Assembly (NCBI RefSeq): GCF_018688315.1
Contig: NZ_CP061315.1
Span: 558,001-622,000, forward strand
Reading direction: 5' to 3'
Length of the DNA: 64,000 nucleotides
Source: Polynucleobacter sp. AP-Kolm-20A-A1
GTDB lineage: Bacteria; Pseudomonadota; Gammaproteobacteria; Burkholderiales; Burkholderiaceae
In this document: in pieces, positions 23,543 through 31,077 of the stretch
Layout of the letters: every line of letters begins with the position of its first letter
How positions within the stretch are numbered: position 1 is the stretch's first letter
The notes under the pieces: generated by a model
What the model was told of the DNA's origin: nothing
Databases searched by the model: none
The model's input: only the letters and a program-made list of their open reading frames with translations
Program-made: the position numbers and the translations under genes

Positions 23543-24643
23543 ATGTCAGGCAAAGAAATCATGTTCACCCCGGTTAGTCTCGGATCCATTCAATTAAAAA
23601 ATCGTTTAGTGATGGCGCCACTCACTAGAATGCGTGCAGTTGGTGGTGATGTGCCAAACCCATTGGCTAAAACATACTACGCACAACGTGCTGGCGCTGG
23701 TTTGATCATTACTGAAGCTACACAAATTTCTCCGTTGGGTAAAGGCTACCCAGCAACTCCTGGAATTTATTCTGCAGAACAAACTGCAGTATGGAAAGAA
23801 ATCGTTGAGGCGGTTCATGCCAAGGGCGGTTCGATCGTTGCACAGTTATGGCATGTAGGACGCATTTCCCATTCTTCCTTGCATCCAGAGCAGGGCATTC
23901 CTGAGGCGCCTTCGGCAATAGCTGCGGCTGGTCAAACTTACGGTGCCGATTGGAAGCTGCATGACTATGAGACTCCAAAAGTGATGAGTCAGCAAGATAT
24001 TGCCCGTTTGCTCAAGGAGTTTGAAGCCGCTGCTCAGAATGCAAAAGCTGCAGGATTTGATGGTATTGAAATTCACTCCGCCAATGGCTACTTGTTGGAT
24101 CAGTTCTTGCAAGACAAAACCAATCAACGTACAGATGAATATGGTGGGTCGATTGAAAATCGCTTGCGCCTATTGGGTCAGGTCATTGAAGCGGTAACTA
24201 AAGTATTCGCAAGCGACCGAGTAGGGGTGCGCCTTTCCCCGTACGGTACTTTTAACGATATGAGTGATAGTGATCCAGTAGCCTTATTCACCACTGCAAT
24301 TCAGAAGTTGAATGGCTTCAACTTAGCCTATGTGCATATGATTGAGCCGCGTTCTACAAGTGCGGGTGGCGGTGATCAAGTAAATGAAGGCGCTCCAATC
24401 ACATCAGAAATGTTCCGCGCTGCTTATCAAGGTAAATTTATCACCGCCGGTGGTTATGATCAGGTCATGGGTGAAAAAGTGCTGGAAGATGGTTTGGCCG
24501 ATGCGGTGGCTTATGGACGTTTGTATATTTCTAATCCAGATTTGGCGGAGCGTTTCCAAAAGGGTGCCGATATTAATGCATACAATCGCGCTACTTTTTA
24601 CGGCGGCAATGAAGTGGGTTATACCGACTACCCTAGCCTTTAA
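23543..24643 (+). CDS. Old yellow enzyme family alkene reductase (NemA-like)
   Basis: FMN-dependent TIM-barrel enzyme of 366 residues that reduces activated C=C bonds or nitro groups with NADPH. FTPVSLGSIQLKNRLVMAPLTR is the family N-terminus, QLWHVGR is the FMN contact, and the substrate pair His178/Asn181 with the proton donor Tyr183 is in HSANGYLLDQFL. DEYGGSIENR and AYGRLYISNPDLAER complete the barrel motifs. It stands alone just after oxyR on the same strand, and such reductases are often electrophile-stress induced. A hairpin and a terminator follow. Confidence 0.9.
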   Translation: MSGKEIMFTPVSLGSIQLKNRLVMAPLTRMRAVGGDVPNPLAKTYYAQRAGAGLIITEATQISPLGKGYPATPGIYSAEQTAVWKEIVEAVHAKGGSIVAQLWHVGRISHSSLHPEQGIPEAPSAIAAAGQTYGADWKLHDYETPKVMSQQDIARLLKEFEAAAQNAKAAGFDGIEIHSANGYLLDQFLQDKTNQRTDEYGGSIENRLRLLGQVIEAVTKVFASDRVGVRLSPYGTFNDMSDSDPVALFTTAIQKLNGFNLAYVHMIEPRSTSAGGGDQVNEGAPITSEMFRAAYQGKFITAGGYDQVMGEKVLEDGLADAVAYGRLYISNPDLAERFQKGADINAYNRATFYGGNEVGYTDYPSL

Positions 24644-24651
24644 TGCGTGAC

Positions 24652-24720
24652 CCCGGAATTTTTTATTCTGGGATGGAGATTAATAAACCTCGCCCCTAAA
24701 TCAGGCGGGGTTTATTTTTT
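24652..24720 (+). terminator. Tandem hairpins, the second an intrinsic terminator, after the old yellow enzyme gene
   Basis: CCCGGAAT...ATTCTGGG (24652-24672) forms a first stem with one G-T pair. AAACCTCGCC...GGCGGGGTTT (24685-24713) forms a second followed by ATTTTTT. The second overlaps the 3' end of the small gene on the opposite strand. Confidence 0.8.
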
Positions 24721-24888
24721 GTCTTCTGGATCTTTCAAGAGTCCATAGTGGTTTGCTACAAGCAACATCGCAAGAGATGCGCAGCCCATAGCAAAAAACT
24801 GCCACTGATGCAGCATGGCGGTTCCAACCACGGTCATTAGGACCGTCCAGCCAACTGCCATCTTGGCTTTTTTAGAAAGCGGCTTCAT
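24712..24888 (-). CDS. Small membrane protein of 58 residues downstream of cytochrome b561
   Basis: Unannotated-size reading frame starting ATG 24888 and ending TAA 24712-24714. It begins MKPLSKKAKMAVGW, has a hydrophobic segment at about residues 11-25, a second at 31-46 (FFAMGCASLAMLLVA), and ends in a charged tail LLKDPEDKK; a Lys-rich N-terminus and short loop suggest a helical hairpin with both ends inside. It starts 22 bases after the cytochrome b561 stop and so is likely co-transcribed from the same Fur-box promoter. I do not recognise the family. It could be an accessory subunit of the cytochrome. Confidence 0.65.
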   Translation of the reverse strand: MKPLSKKAKMAVGWTVLMTVVGTAMLHQWQFFAMGCASLAMLLVANHYGLLKDPEDKK

Positions 24889-24910
24889 TTATCGATTGCT
24901 CCAGATTTGG

Positions 24911-25447
24911 TTAAACATTTGCTTTATTTAACATACGACGAAGTGTATTGTCCTTGATAACGTAATGTTGCCATAAGCCTGCTAAAGCATGAATGCCAAT
25001 TAATACGTAGAGTGAGTTCCCTAGAAACTCATGTATACCTTCAACCACTTTTTTCATCTGTGGATCAGGGGTTACCAGTTGAGGCCATACCAAGCCAAAA
25101 AAGTGAATTTCTTTGCCGCCGTACTGAAAATACAAAATGCCAAAGATGGGCGATATTAGGAGAAGGGCATACAACAGCCAATGCATGGCCTTGGCTAGAG
25201 AAATAAATAGCGGTTTTGGATTTGTGGGTTTAGGAACGCCAAATCCTAAGCGGATCATTAGGCGAAGTGCCATGGCTATAAAAATCAGCTGCCCAATGAC
25301 GCCATGAACACTTTTGCAGAGCTCGCGAGGCTCGCTCCCTTTAGGGAATTGCCCTTTGAGTTCAATCACTATAAAAGCAGCCACGACTAGCAAGAAAACA
25401 AGCCAGTGAAAGAAGATGGATGCGGGGTGGTATTTAGTTCTGGTCAT
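24911..25447 (-). CDS. Cytochrome b561 family protein
   Basis: Inner-membrane dihaem cytochrome of 178 residues with four helices. Candidate haem ligands are His in IFFHWLVF near 13, His in SVHGVIG near 45, His in AMHWLLYA near 88, and His in IGIHALAG near 152. Members move electrons between quinol and superoxide or periplasmic partners. A 15-of-19 match to the Fur consensus lies 34 bases upstream, so the gene is probably repressed by iron-loaded Fur. The preferred start is ATG 25447. The 58-residue membrane protein follows it. Confidence 0.88.
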   Translation of the reverse strand: MTRTKYHPASIFFHWLVFLLVVAAFIVIELKGQFPKGSEPRELCKSVHGVIGQLIFIAMALRLMIRLGFGVPKPTNPKPLFISLAKAMHWLLYALLLISPIFGILYFQYGGKEIHFFGLVWPQLVTPDPQMKKVVEGIHEFLGNSLYVLIGIHALAGLWQHYVIKDNTLRRMLNKANV

Positions 25448-25480
25448 GGTGCGCCAATGTTAGGTGGATTCATCATAAAT

Positions 25481-25499
25481 GATAATGAATCTCATTAAC
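25481..25499. promoter_or_regulatory. Fur box upstream of cytochrome b561
   Basis: GATAATGAATCTCATTAAC matches the 19-base Fur consensus GATAATGATAATCATTATC at 15 positions, including the whole first half. It lies between the cytochrome b561 start and the small gene at 25545. Confidence 0.65.
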
Positions 25500-25544
25500 A
25501 TTAGCAATACCAGGGCTAATACCTCCTAAATTAGGTATTTAAGC

Positions 25545-25736
25545 TCAGTTATTGAGTCTTACTTTGGCGCTGAGCTCATTAGCCATGCCGCGTTTATCTA
25601 TCTGAGACAGTCGTAGGGCTTCAACTTCAAAGTCCAGTTGTCCTGGGTGGAATTCTTCATCATTCTGAAGGTGTATGACGTAAGTCCATACAAGTTCACG
25701 ACCGCGGTTTTTAAAGACATCTACTACACGTTTCAT
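25545..25736 (-). CDS. Small conserved-type hypothetical protein, 63 residues
   Basis: MKRVVDVFKNRGREL opens a soluble, charged protein with no hydrophobic helix and no Cys. WTYVIHLQNDEEFHPGQLDF in the middle looks like a small beta-sheet, and KRGMANELSAKVRLNN ends it. AAGGCGG lies about six bases before the ATG. It begins 23 bases after the DUF4239 gene on the same strand, so the three genes lldD, DUF4239 and this one may form one operon. I do not recognise a family. Confidence 0.6.
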   Translation of the reverse strand: MKRVVDVFKNRGRELVWTYVIHLQNDEEFHPGQLDFEVEALRLSQIDKRGMANELSAKVRLNN

Positions 25737-25759
25737 CTGGACCGCCTTTATGGTGACGC

Positions 25760-26560
25760 TTATTTCTTGCTGATAGATGGGGTAGCTACGTCTATCTGTT
25801 GAGTTAAGTTATTTTTGAGTGCTACTAAGTTTCTGGCTTCGATTCGGATAACGCCACCTCTTGGACTGTCAATATCTGCAATTAAAAAGAAAGATACTGA
25901 GATCACAAAAGGGAAGATCATGAATAGACCAACGTTCTTCTCAAAATTACGCGCACCAAATCCAACCAAAAGATTGGCGCAAGTAGCGATTGCTGCCATT
26001 AATGCCCATGCAGTAAATGGAATGCGATTCCACCAAGCAGCTTGTACATAGCCTTGAGAGTTGAGAACATCATTCATACCCGAAGCAACCAAGGCCGTGA
26101 CTGGGTTCGCTTGCACTCTAACGGCTGGAACAATTTCATTCCAAAGAGCAGTTTGTAGCTGATCTGTTTTATTGTGGATCTCTTGAATCTTTTCTGGACT
26201 TTGTTTGGAATAAAACAAAATGCGTTGATCTACGTACTGAAGTAGCAAGTCCTTGGTGGCGGCTGCTGCTTTGGGTGGCAAAAGATCGGCCCGCAAGTAT
26301 TCGGTTCCAATGGCGTTTGCTTCGCCTTCCTCAAAAATCTCCCGCTGATCATGACGGTCAATCGCCATTGAGAAAGTAAAGCCAATAATTAAGGCTAGTA
26401 AGGTTAAGGTGGCCGTCTGAATGATGCCGAGATCCTCAGAGGTCTCGGTATCTTTAGTGCGGTAGCGACTTAGTCCTGCATGCCCAAACCAAACGGCAAA
26501 AGCAAAGATGAGGAAAGAAATTCCAAATACGGCAAGAGGGTAGTTGAGGATGTGAGTAAT
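25760..26560 (-). CDS. DUF4239-family membrane protein with a non-standard (AUU) start
   Basis: Protein of about 266 residues. Hydrophobic helices lie at residues 8-27 and 48-66 near the start, and two more (TAWALMAAIATCANLLVGFG and LFMIFPFVISVSFFLIADID) near 190-240, as in DUF4239 (bestrophin-like) proteins. The first ATG is only at codon 65 (26368), inside the second helix. The preceding 64 codons are open, hydrophobic and in frame, and begin with ATT directly after the lldD stop TAA, in the same frame; AGGGA sits eight bases before that ATT. No ATG, GTG, TTG or CTG occurs in the stretch. I therefore annotate ATT 26560 as start. Function unknown. Confidence 0.65.
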   Translation of the reverse strand: MTHILNYPLAVFGISFLIFAFAVWFGHAGLSRYRTKDTETSEDLGIIQTATLTLLALIIGFTFSMAIDRHDQREIFEEGEANAIGTEYLRADLLPPKAAAATKDLLLQYVDQRILFYSKQSPEKIQEIHNKTDQLQTALWNEIVPAVRVQANPVTALVASGMNDVLNSQGYVQAAWWNRIPFTAWALMAAIATCANLLVGFGARNFEKNVGLFMIFPFVISVSFFLIADIDSPRGGVIRIEARNLVALKNNLTQQIDVATPSISKK

Positions 26561-27706
26561 TTAAAAAGTCCCTGGATACAAGATGTCTTTAGTGACATTC
26601 TGGATATCGCGATGGCCTGTAAATGCCATAGTGATGTCCAGTTCGTTATGAATGAGCTCTAAGCACTTAGTAACGCCAGCCTCACCCATGGCGCCTAAGC
26701 CATACAAAAATGGGCGACCAATCATCGTGCCGCGCGCACCCAAAGCCCAAGCCTTGAGAACATCTTGACCTGAACGAATACCGCCATCCATCCACACTTC
26801 AATGTCCTTGCCAACGGCTTCTACGATGCCCGGTAAAGCTTGAATGCTGGAGATAGCACCATCTAACTGACGGCCGCCGTGGTTGGAAACAATTAATGCG
26901 TCTGCTCCTGAGTTTGCAGCTAGGCGCGCATCACCTTCATCCAGGATTCCCTTGATGATCAGTTTGCCGCCCCAGAGTTTTTTGATCCACTCCACATCAC
27001 CCCAGTTAAGGCCTGGATCAAATTGCTCAGCAGTCCAAGAGGAGAGTGAAGACATGTTGCCAACACCGGTAGCATGACCAACAATATTGCGGAAGGTTCT
27101 ACGTGGGGTCATTGCCATACCAAGGCACCAGCGTGGCTTGGTTGCCATATTGATCATGTTGGCAATAGTCAGCTTAGGAGGGGCAGATAGCCCATTCTTT
27201 AAGTCTTTATGACGTTGGCCAAGAATTTGTAGATCTAAGGTCAAGACTAGTGCAGAGCACTTAGCTGCCTTAGCGCGCTCAATCAAGCGTTCAATAAAAC
27301 CGCGATCTTTCATGACGTACAGCTGAAACCAAAATGGTTTTGTGGTGCGCTCTGCGACATCTTCTATTGAGCAAATGCTCATGGTCGACAAACAAAATGG
27401 AACGCCAAACTTTTCTGCCGCTTTGGCTGCCAAAATTTCGCCATCCGCATGTTGCATACCGGTAAGGCCAGTTGGTGCAAGCGCAACCGGCATAGCAACT
27501 TCTTGCCCAACCATGGTTGTCTTGGTTGTGCGATTGGTCATATCGACCGCTACACGCTGACGCAACTTAATCTTTTGAAAGTCAGATTCATTGGCGCGAT
27601 AGGTTGACTCGGTCCATGAGCCGGAATCGGCATAGTCATAGAACATCTTGGGGGTGCGTTTTTGATGGAGGACCCGCAAGTCTTCTATATTGGTAATGAT
27701 TGCCAC
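26561..27706 (-). CDS. lldD: FMN-dependent L-lactate dehydrogenase (alpha-hydroxy acid oxidising)
   Basis: Protein of 381 residues with the FMN TIM barrel. KMFYDYADSGSW is the family N-terminus, the catalytic His/Arg pair lies in IVSNHGGRQLDG near residues 269-280, and MDGGIRSGQDVLKAWALGA forms the phosphate site. It oxidises L-lactate to pyruvate at the membrane, passing electrons to quinone or cytochrome. The start is GTG (27704-27706) with GAAGGA seven bases before. A long palindrome lies 27 bases upstream. Directly downstream, in the same frame after its stop, comes the DUF4239 protein. Confidence 0.88.
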   Translation of the reverse strand: MAIITNIEDLRVLHQKRTPKMFYDYADSGSWTESTYRANESDFQKIKLRQRVAVDMTNRTTKTTMVGQEVAMPVALAPTGLTGMQHADGEILAAKAAEKFGVPFCLSTMSICSIEDVAERTTKPFWFQLYVMKDRGFIERLIERAKAAKCSALVLTLDLQILGQRHKDLKNGLSAPPKLTIANMINMATKPRWCLGMAMTPRRTFRNIVGHATGVGNMSSLSSWTAEQFDPGLNWGDVEWIKKLWGGKLIIKGILDEGDARLAANSGADALIVSNHGGRQLDGAISSIQALPGIVEAVGKDIEVWMDGGIRSGQDVLKAWALGARGTMIGRPFLYGLGAMGEAGVTKCLELIHNELDITMAFTGHRDIQNVTKDILYPGTF

Positions 27707-27732
27707 AATGTATCCTTCGGTTTGATGCTATT

Positions 27733-27772
27733 TTGCTAAGACAAAAGCTTAATTTAAGCTCTATCTTAGCAA
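27733..27772. promoter_or_regulatory. Nested palindrome upstream of lldD
   Basis: Outer arms TTGCTAAGA (27733-27741) and TCTTAGCAA (27764-27772) are perfect, and between them AGCTTAA-T-TTAAGCT (27746-27760) is a second perfect palindrome almost on the same axis. This could be an operator for a dimeric or tetrameric regulator of lactate use, or a hairpin in the 5' leader. Confidence 0.55.
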
Positions 27773-27852
27773 TACCGGGGATTTGTTTCTACAATGCTAG
27801 GGTATCCCTTGCTTGGGGACCCCAAATAACTGCTTCCCCAATAAGTCGCTGA

Positions 27853-28755
27853 ATGCAACAACTCAATTTCGCCACCATTTTCTATTTGCTGACTGCCACA
27901 GCTTTATGGGCGGGCAATGCAATTGCTGGGCGCGTATTGGTGGGCAGTATCTCTCCCATTACTCTGAGCGCGGTTCGTTGGGGCTTAGCGGCATTACTTT
28001 TGCTTCCCTTAGGTTGGCGCGTATTTAAGCCGGGAAGTGCCTTGTGGCAAAACAAGAAACGCTTCCTGCTTTTGGGTTTATTTGGAGTAGGTAGTTACAA
28101 CGTACTCTTATATCTCGCTCTTCAAACATCTACTGCGATTAACGTCACCTTGATTGGTGCAAGCATGCCCATCTGGATGCTATTTATTGGCGCTGTGTTT
28201 TATCAAGTCAAGCCGAGCATTTTGCAAATGATTGGCGCAGTCGTGAGTTTGCTTGGCGTAGGAATCGTTCTTACCCGTGGCGATCTAGCGGCTTTGCTGT
28301 CTATGCAAATGGTAGTTGGCGATCTATTGATTATGTTGGCCACCATCTTATGGGCTTTCTATAGTTGGATGCTAAGTCGCCCTGGTGCTAGTACAGAGCG
28401 TCAATGGCCATGGGCTGAATTTTTAATGGCGCAAGTAACTGTAGGTCTTCTGTGGACTGGATTTTTTGATGGTTTTGAAATTGCGGCTGGACATGCTTTC
28501 ATAGAGCTCAATTGGTGGACTGCCTCTTTGATTGTGTTTGTGGCAGTGGGCCCCTCCTTGATTGCTTATCGCTGCTGGGGTCTTGGTGTTAATGGGGCGG
28601 GGCCTACGGTTGCAGCCTTTTTTGCTAATTTCATACCTTTATTTACTGCGCTCCTATCAGCTGCGATGCTAGGTGAGCCACCTCAACTTTTCCATGGCCT
28701 CGCTTTTGCATTAATTGTTGCTGGCATCGCTATTTCTTCTAAAACAGCCAAATAG
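27853..28755 (+). CDS. EamA/DMT-family transporter
   Basis: Inner-membrane protein of 300 residues with ten predicted helices in two EamA repeats (about 8-140 and 155-295). ALWAGNAIAGRVLVG and SAVRWGLAALLLLPLGWRVF open repeat one; ATILWAFYSWMLSRPG opens repeat two, which ends GLAFALIVAGIAIS. Such proteins export amino acids or other metabolites; the substrate cannot be told. It is divergent from lldD, about 145 bases away. Confidence 0.88.
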   Translation: MQQLNFATIFYLLTATALWAGNAIAGRVLVGSISPITLSAVRWGLAALLLLPLGWRVFKPGSALWQNKKRFLLLGLFGVGSYNVLLYLALQTSTAINVTLIGASMPIWMLFIGAVFYQVKPSILQMIGAVVSLLGVGIVLTRGDLAALLSMQMVVGDLLIMLATILWAFYSWMLSRPGASTERQWPWAEFLMAQVTVGLLWTGFFDGFEIAAGHAFIELNWWTASLIVFVAVGPSLIAYRCWGLGVNGAGPTVAAFFANFIPLFTALLSAAMLGEPPQLFHGLAFALIVAGIAISSKTAK

Positions 28756-28869
28756 GTTTAAAAAACCAGCAAAAATGCCCTTTTAAACAGGGTTTTTGGG
28801 TCTATCCCCCGAAAAAGTCTTAAATCAGTATCATTTAGGGCTAATCACTGAAATCCCTAGGAAATTACT

Positions 28870-30018
28870 ATGCCAGGCTTACTCCCCAACGTTGATCCAG
28901 ATGGTTTGTTGGAGTTCTCGGTTGTCTACACCGACCGCTCTTTAAATCACATGTCTGAAGAGTTCAAACGCGTCATGGTGGATATCTCCAGCGTGTTGAA
29001 AGATGCTTACAACGCTAGCTCTGCAGTCATCGTTCCTGGTAGCGGTACTTTTGGTATGGAGGCAGTTGCTCGTCAGTTCGCTAACAATCAAAAATGCTTA
29101 GTCTTGCGCAATGGTTGGTTTAGCTATCGCTGGACTCAGATTTTTGATCTAGCCAATATCACTGGTGATGTGACTGTTCTTAAAGGACATCAATTAGAAG
29201 ATTCAGCTCAGGGCGTATTCGCACCAGCGCCGATTGAAGAGGTTGTTGCTTTCATTAAGAAAGAAAAGCCTGCGGTGGTATTTGCGCCTCACGTAGAAAC
29301 TTCAGCCGGCATTATCTTGCCTGATGATTACCTCAAGGCAGTTGGTGAAGCAGTGCGCTCCGTAAATGGCTTATTTGTATTGGACTGCATCGCATCTGGT
29401 GCGATGTGGGTGGACATGAAGGCCTGCAATGTGGATGTATTAATCACTGCGCCACAAAAAGGCTGGAGTAGTTCCCCATGCTGCGCATTGATCGCGCTAG
29501 GTGATCGCGCTCGTGAGCGCATCGATGCAACTCAAAGCAGTAGTTTTTCTATGGATCTGAAGAAGTGGCTGCAGATCATGGAAGCCTACGAAAAAGGTGG
29601 TCATGTGTATCACACAACCATGCCAACTGATGCGCTGAAGATTTTGCGCAACGTCATGAAAGAAACTCAATCACTTGGATTTGCAGCATTGAAAGCTAAG
29701 CAAATTGAATTAGGCACTAAGGTTCGTGACCTATTGGTCTCTAAGGGTTATAGCTCCGTATCTGCTAAAGGCTTTCAGGCTCCGGGCGTAGTGGTTAGCT
29801 ACACCAAGGATCCAGATATTCAATCTGGCAAGAAGTTTATCGCTCTTGGTTTGCAAACTGCAGCAGGTGTGCCGTTGCAGTGCGACGAGCGTCCTGACTT
29901 CCGCACCTTCCGCATTGGTTTATTTGGACTAGAGAAGTTAGCCCATGTGGATCGCACGGTTGGACATTTGGCTACTGCATTAGAAAAGATTACTGAGACT
30001 GAAGCACAGCCAGCGTAA
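28870..30018 (+). CDS. Class V pyridoxal-phosphate aminotransferase (alanine-glyoxylate aminotransferase family)
   Basis: Protein of 382 residues, fold type I. GSGTFGMEAVARQF near 58-71 holds the phosphate, LFVLDCIASGAMWVDM contains the Asp that binds the pyridine nitrogen, and the Schiff-base Lys is in TAPQKGWSSSP near 197. These place it with alanine-glyoxylate, serine-glyoxylate or 2-aminoethylphosphonate-type transaminases. The N-terminus NVDPDGLLEFSVVYTDRSLNH is longer and more unusual than in serine-glyoxylate enzymes. It is monocistronic, ending in a strong terminator. The substrate is not resolved. Confidence 0.8.
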   Translation: MPGLLPNVDPDGLLEFSVVYTDRSLNHMSEEFKRVMVDISSVLKDAYNASSAVIVPGSGTFGMEAVARQFANNQKCLVLRNGWFSYRWTQIFDLANITGDVTVLKGHQLEDSAQGVFAPAPIEEVVAFIKKEKPAVVFAPHVETSAGIILPDDYLKAVGEAVRSVNGLFVLDCIASGAMWVDMKACNVDVLITAPQKGWSSSPCCALIALGDRARERIDATQSSSFSMDLKKWLQIMEAYEKGGHVYHTTMPTDALKILRNVMKETQSLGFAALKAKQIELGTKVRDLLVSKGYSSVSAKGFQAPGVVVSYTKDPDIQSGKKFIALGLQTAAGVPLQCDERPDFRTFRIGLFGLEKLAHVDRTVGHLATALEKITETEAQPA

Positions 30019-30036
30019 TTTCATATATGCATTGCA

Positions 30037-30064
30037 AAAAAGGCCATCAATTGATGGCCTTTTT
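30037..30064. terminator. Intrinsic terminator, bidirectional
   Basis: AAAAAGGCCATCAA and TTGATGGCCTTTTT form a perfect 28-base palindrome with T runs on both strands. It lies between the convergent aminotransferase and nitrobindin-like genes. Confidence 0.93.
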
Positions 30065-30082
30065 CTATTGCAGAATTAACAC

Positions 30083-30712
30083 TCATCTTGCAAGTGGATT
30101 GGGCGTAGCATCTCCAATCTTGTGCAGGGTATTGTTATCGACATGATGAAACAACTCCGCCTGATCCTTAATCTTCATAACGGTATCTTGCTCGTATGAC
30201 CAAGTGCCATCGTCATTGATGTTTACCTTAATCCGAAACTCTACTGTTCTAAAAGCGTAATTGAGAAAAGGATTGGCGGACATGCCTGCGCTAGGATCAC
30301 CTTCTTTTGCGAATAATTCAAATTCCTTGGCGGTGGGTAAGGCATTTCCGCATGCCATTGTTGTCATGCCGCGGGGAATGGTGAGTGTATGGATCAGGTT
30401 GCCGTTAGCTGGCTCCCAAAGCCAGTAACCAACTTGATCATGATAAGTTTTAACTTGATCTGGCTTGGTGATATGGGTGTGATACCTCAAGCCATAAAAT
30501 AATTGGGGCCCATTGGTTTGTGGGTCTATGGGTTGAAGATCAATTCTCTCGACATAAGCCTGTTTCTTTGGGCCCTCAGCCTTAGGTTTTACGTCTAAGC
30601 CGCGAACACCTTCCCAGATGCCGGCCATTCCGGCTAGCGGCCCAAGGTTTTCTAACGTATTGACCGAGTAACCCTGCGGCTCAGTAAAAATGTCTTGAGG
30701 AAATTCATTCAT
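30083..30712 (-). CDS. Nitrobindin-like haem-binding beta-barrel protein
   Basis: Protein of 209 residues of the FABP-like THAP4 haem-binding family. LGPLAGMAGIWEGVRG near residues 23-38 is the strand-opening motif, DQVGYWLWEPANG and HTLTIPRGMTTMACG lie in the barrel, and the late HHVDNNTLHKIGDATPNPL carries the His expected to ligate haem iron. Known nitrobindins bind nitric oxide or isomerise peroxynitrite. The length is slightly above the usual 160-200. Its physiological partner is unknown. Upstream is the Lys-rich secreted protein on the opposite strand. Confidence 0.75.
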   Translation of the reverse strand: MNEFPQDIFTEPQGYSVNTLENLGPLAGMAGIWEGVRGLDVKPKAEGPKKQAYVERIDLQPIDPQTNGPQLFYGLRYHTHITKPDQVKTYHDQVGYWLWEPANGNLIHTLTIPRGMTTMACGNALPTAKEFELFAKEGDPSAGMSANPFLNYAFRTVEFRIKVNINDDGTWSYEQDTVMKIKDQAELFHHVDNNTLHKIGDATPNPLAR

Positions 30713-30793
30713 TGGGAAACCTTTAAAAATGAAGCATTTATCTCAAATTTTTGAGTATTATTAAATTATCTACAAACTTACATGGAGATTTAC

Positions 30794-31066
30794 ATGATTT
30801 CACGTATTGCTCGCCTCAGTCTAGCAACCCTTATTTCCGCAGCGATTGGTATTTCTCCAGTTTCAGTGATGGCGGCCGATCCGGCGCCAGCTCCTGCGCC
30901 AGCAGCGGTTCCTGCTGCTGCCCCAGCTCCAGTTGCTGAGCCAACTGATAAGGTTGCTGAGAAAAAAGCAAAGAAGAAAGCTAAGAAAGAAAAGAAAGCT
31001 GAGAAAAAAGCAAAGAAGAAATCTAAAAAGAAATCTAAGCCAGCTGCCGACGCAGCAGTTCAGTAA
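30794..31066 (+). CDS. Secreted Ala/Pro- and Lys-rich protein, 90 residues
   Basis: A cleavable signal peptide (MISRIARLSLATLISAAIG... ending VSVMAA near 27) is followed by an Ala/Pro linker and then a strongly basic tail made of repeated KKAKKK, EKKAEKK and KKSKKKSK units from residue 52 to 80. An upstream in-frame ATG (30782) is less likely because GGAGATTTAC is the ribosome site for ATG 30794. The mature protein is a low-complexity periplasmic polycation that might bind lipopolysaccharide, nucleic acid or peptidoglycan. No family recognised. Ends 12 bases before the stop of the convergent transporter gene. Confidence 0.7.
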   Translation: MISRIARLSLATLISAAIGISPVSVMAADPAPAPAPAAVPAAAPAPVAEPTDKVAEKKAKKKAKKEKKAEKKAKKKSKKKSKPAADAAVQ

Positions 31067-31077
31067 ATTGATCCCTC

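Noticed and set aside
28756..28869. Possible terminator after the DMT exporter at 27853
   Set aside because: AAAAACC and GGTTTTT arms exist but enclose a loop of about 25 bases and the following T run is weak; not supported enough to list.
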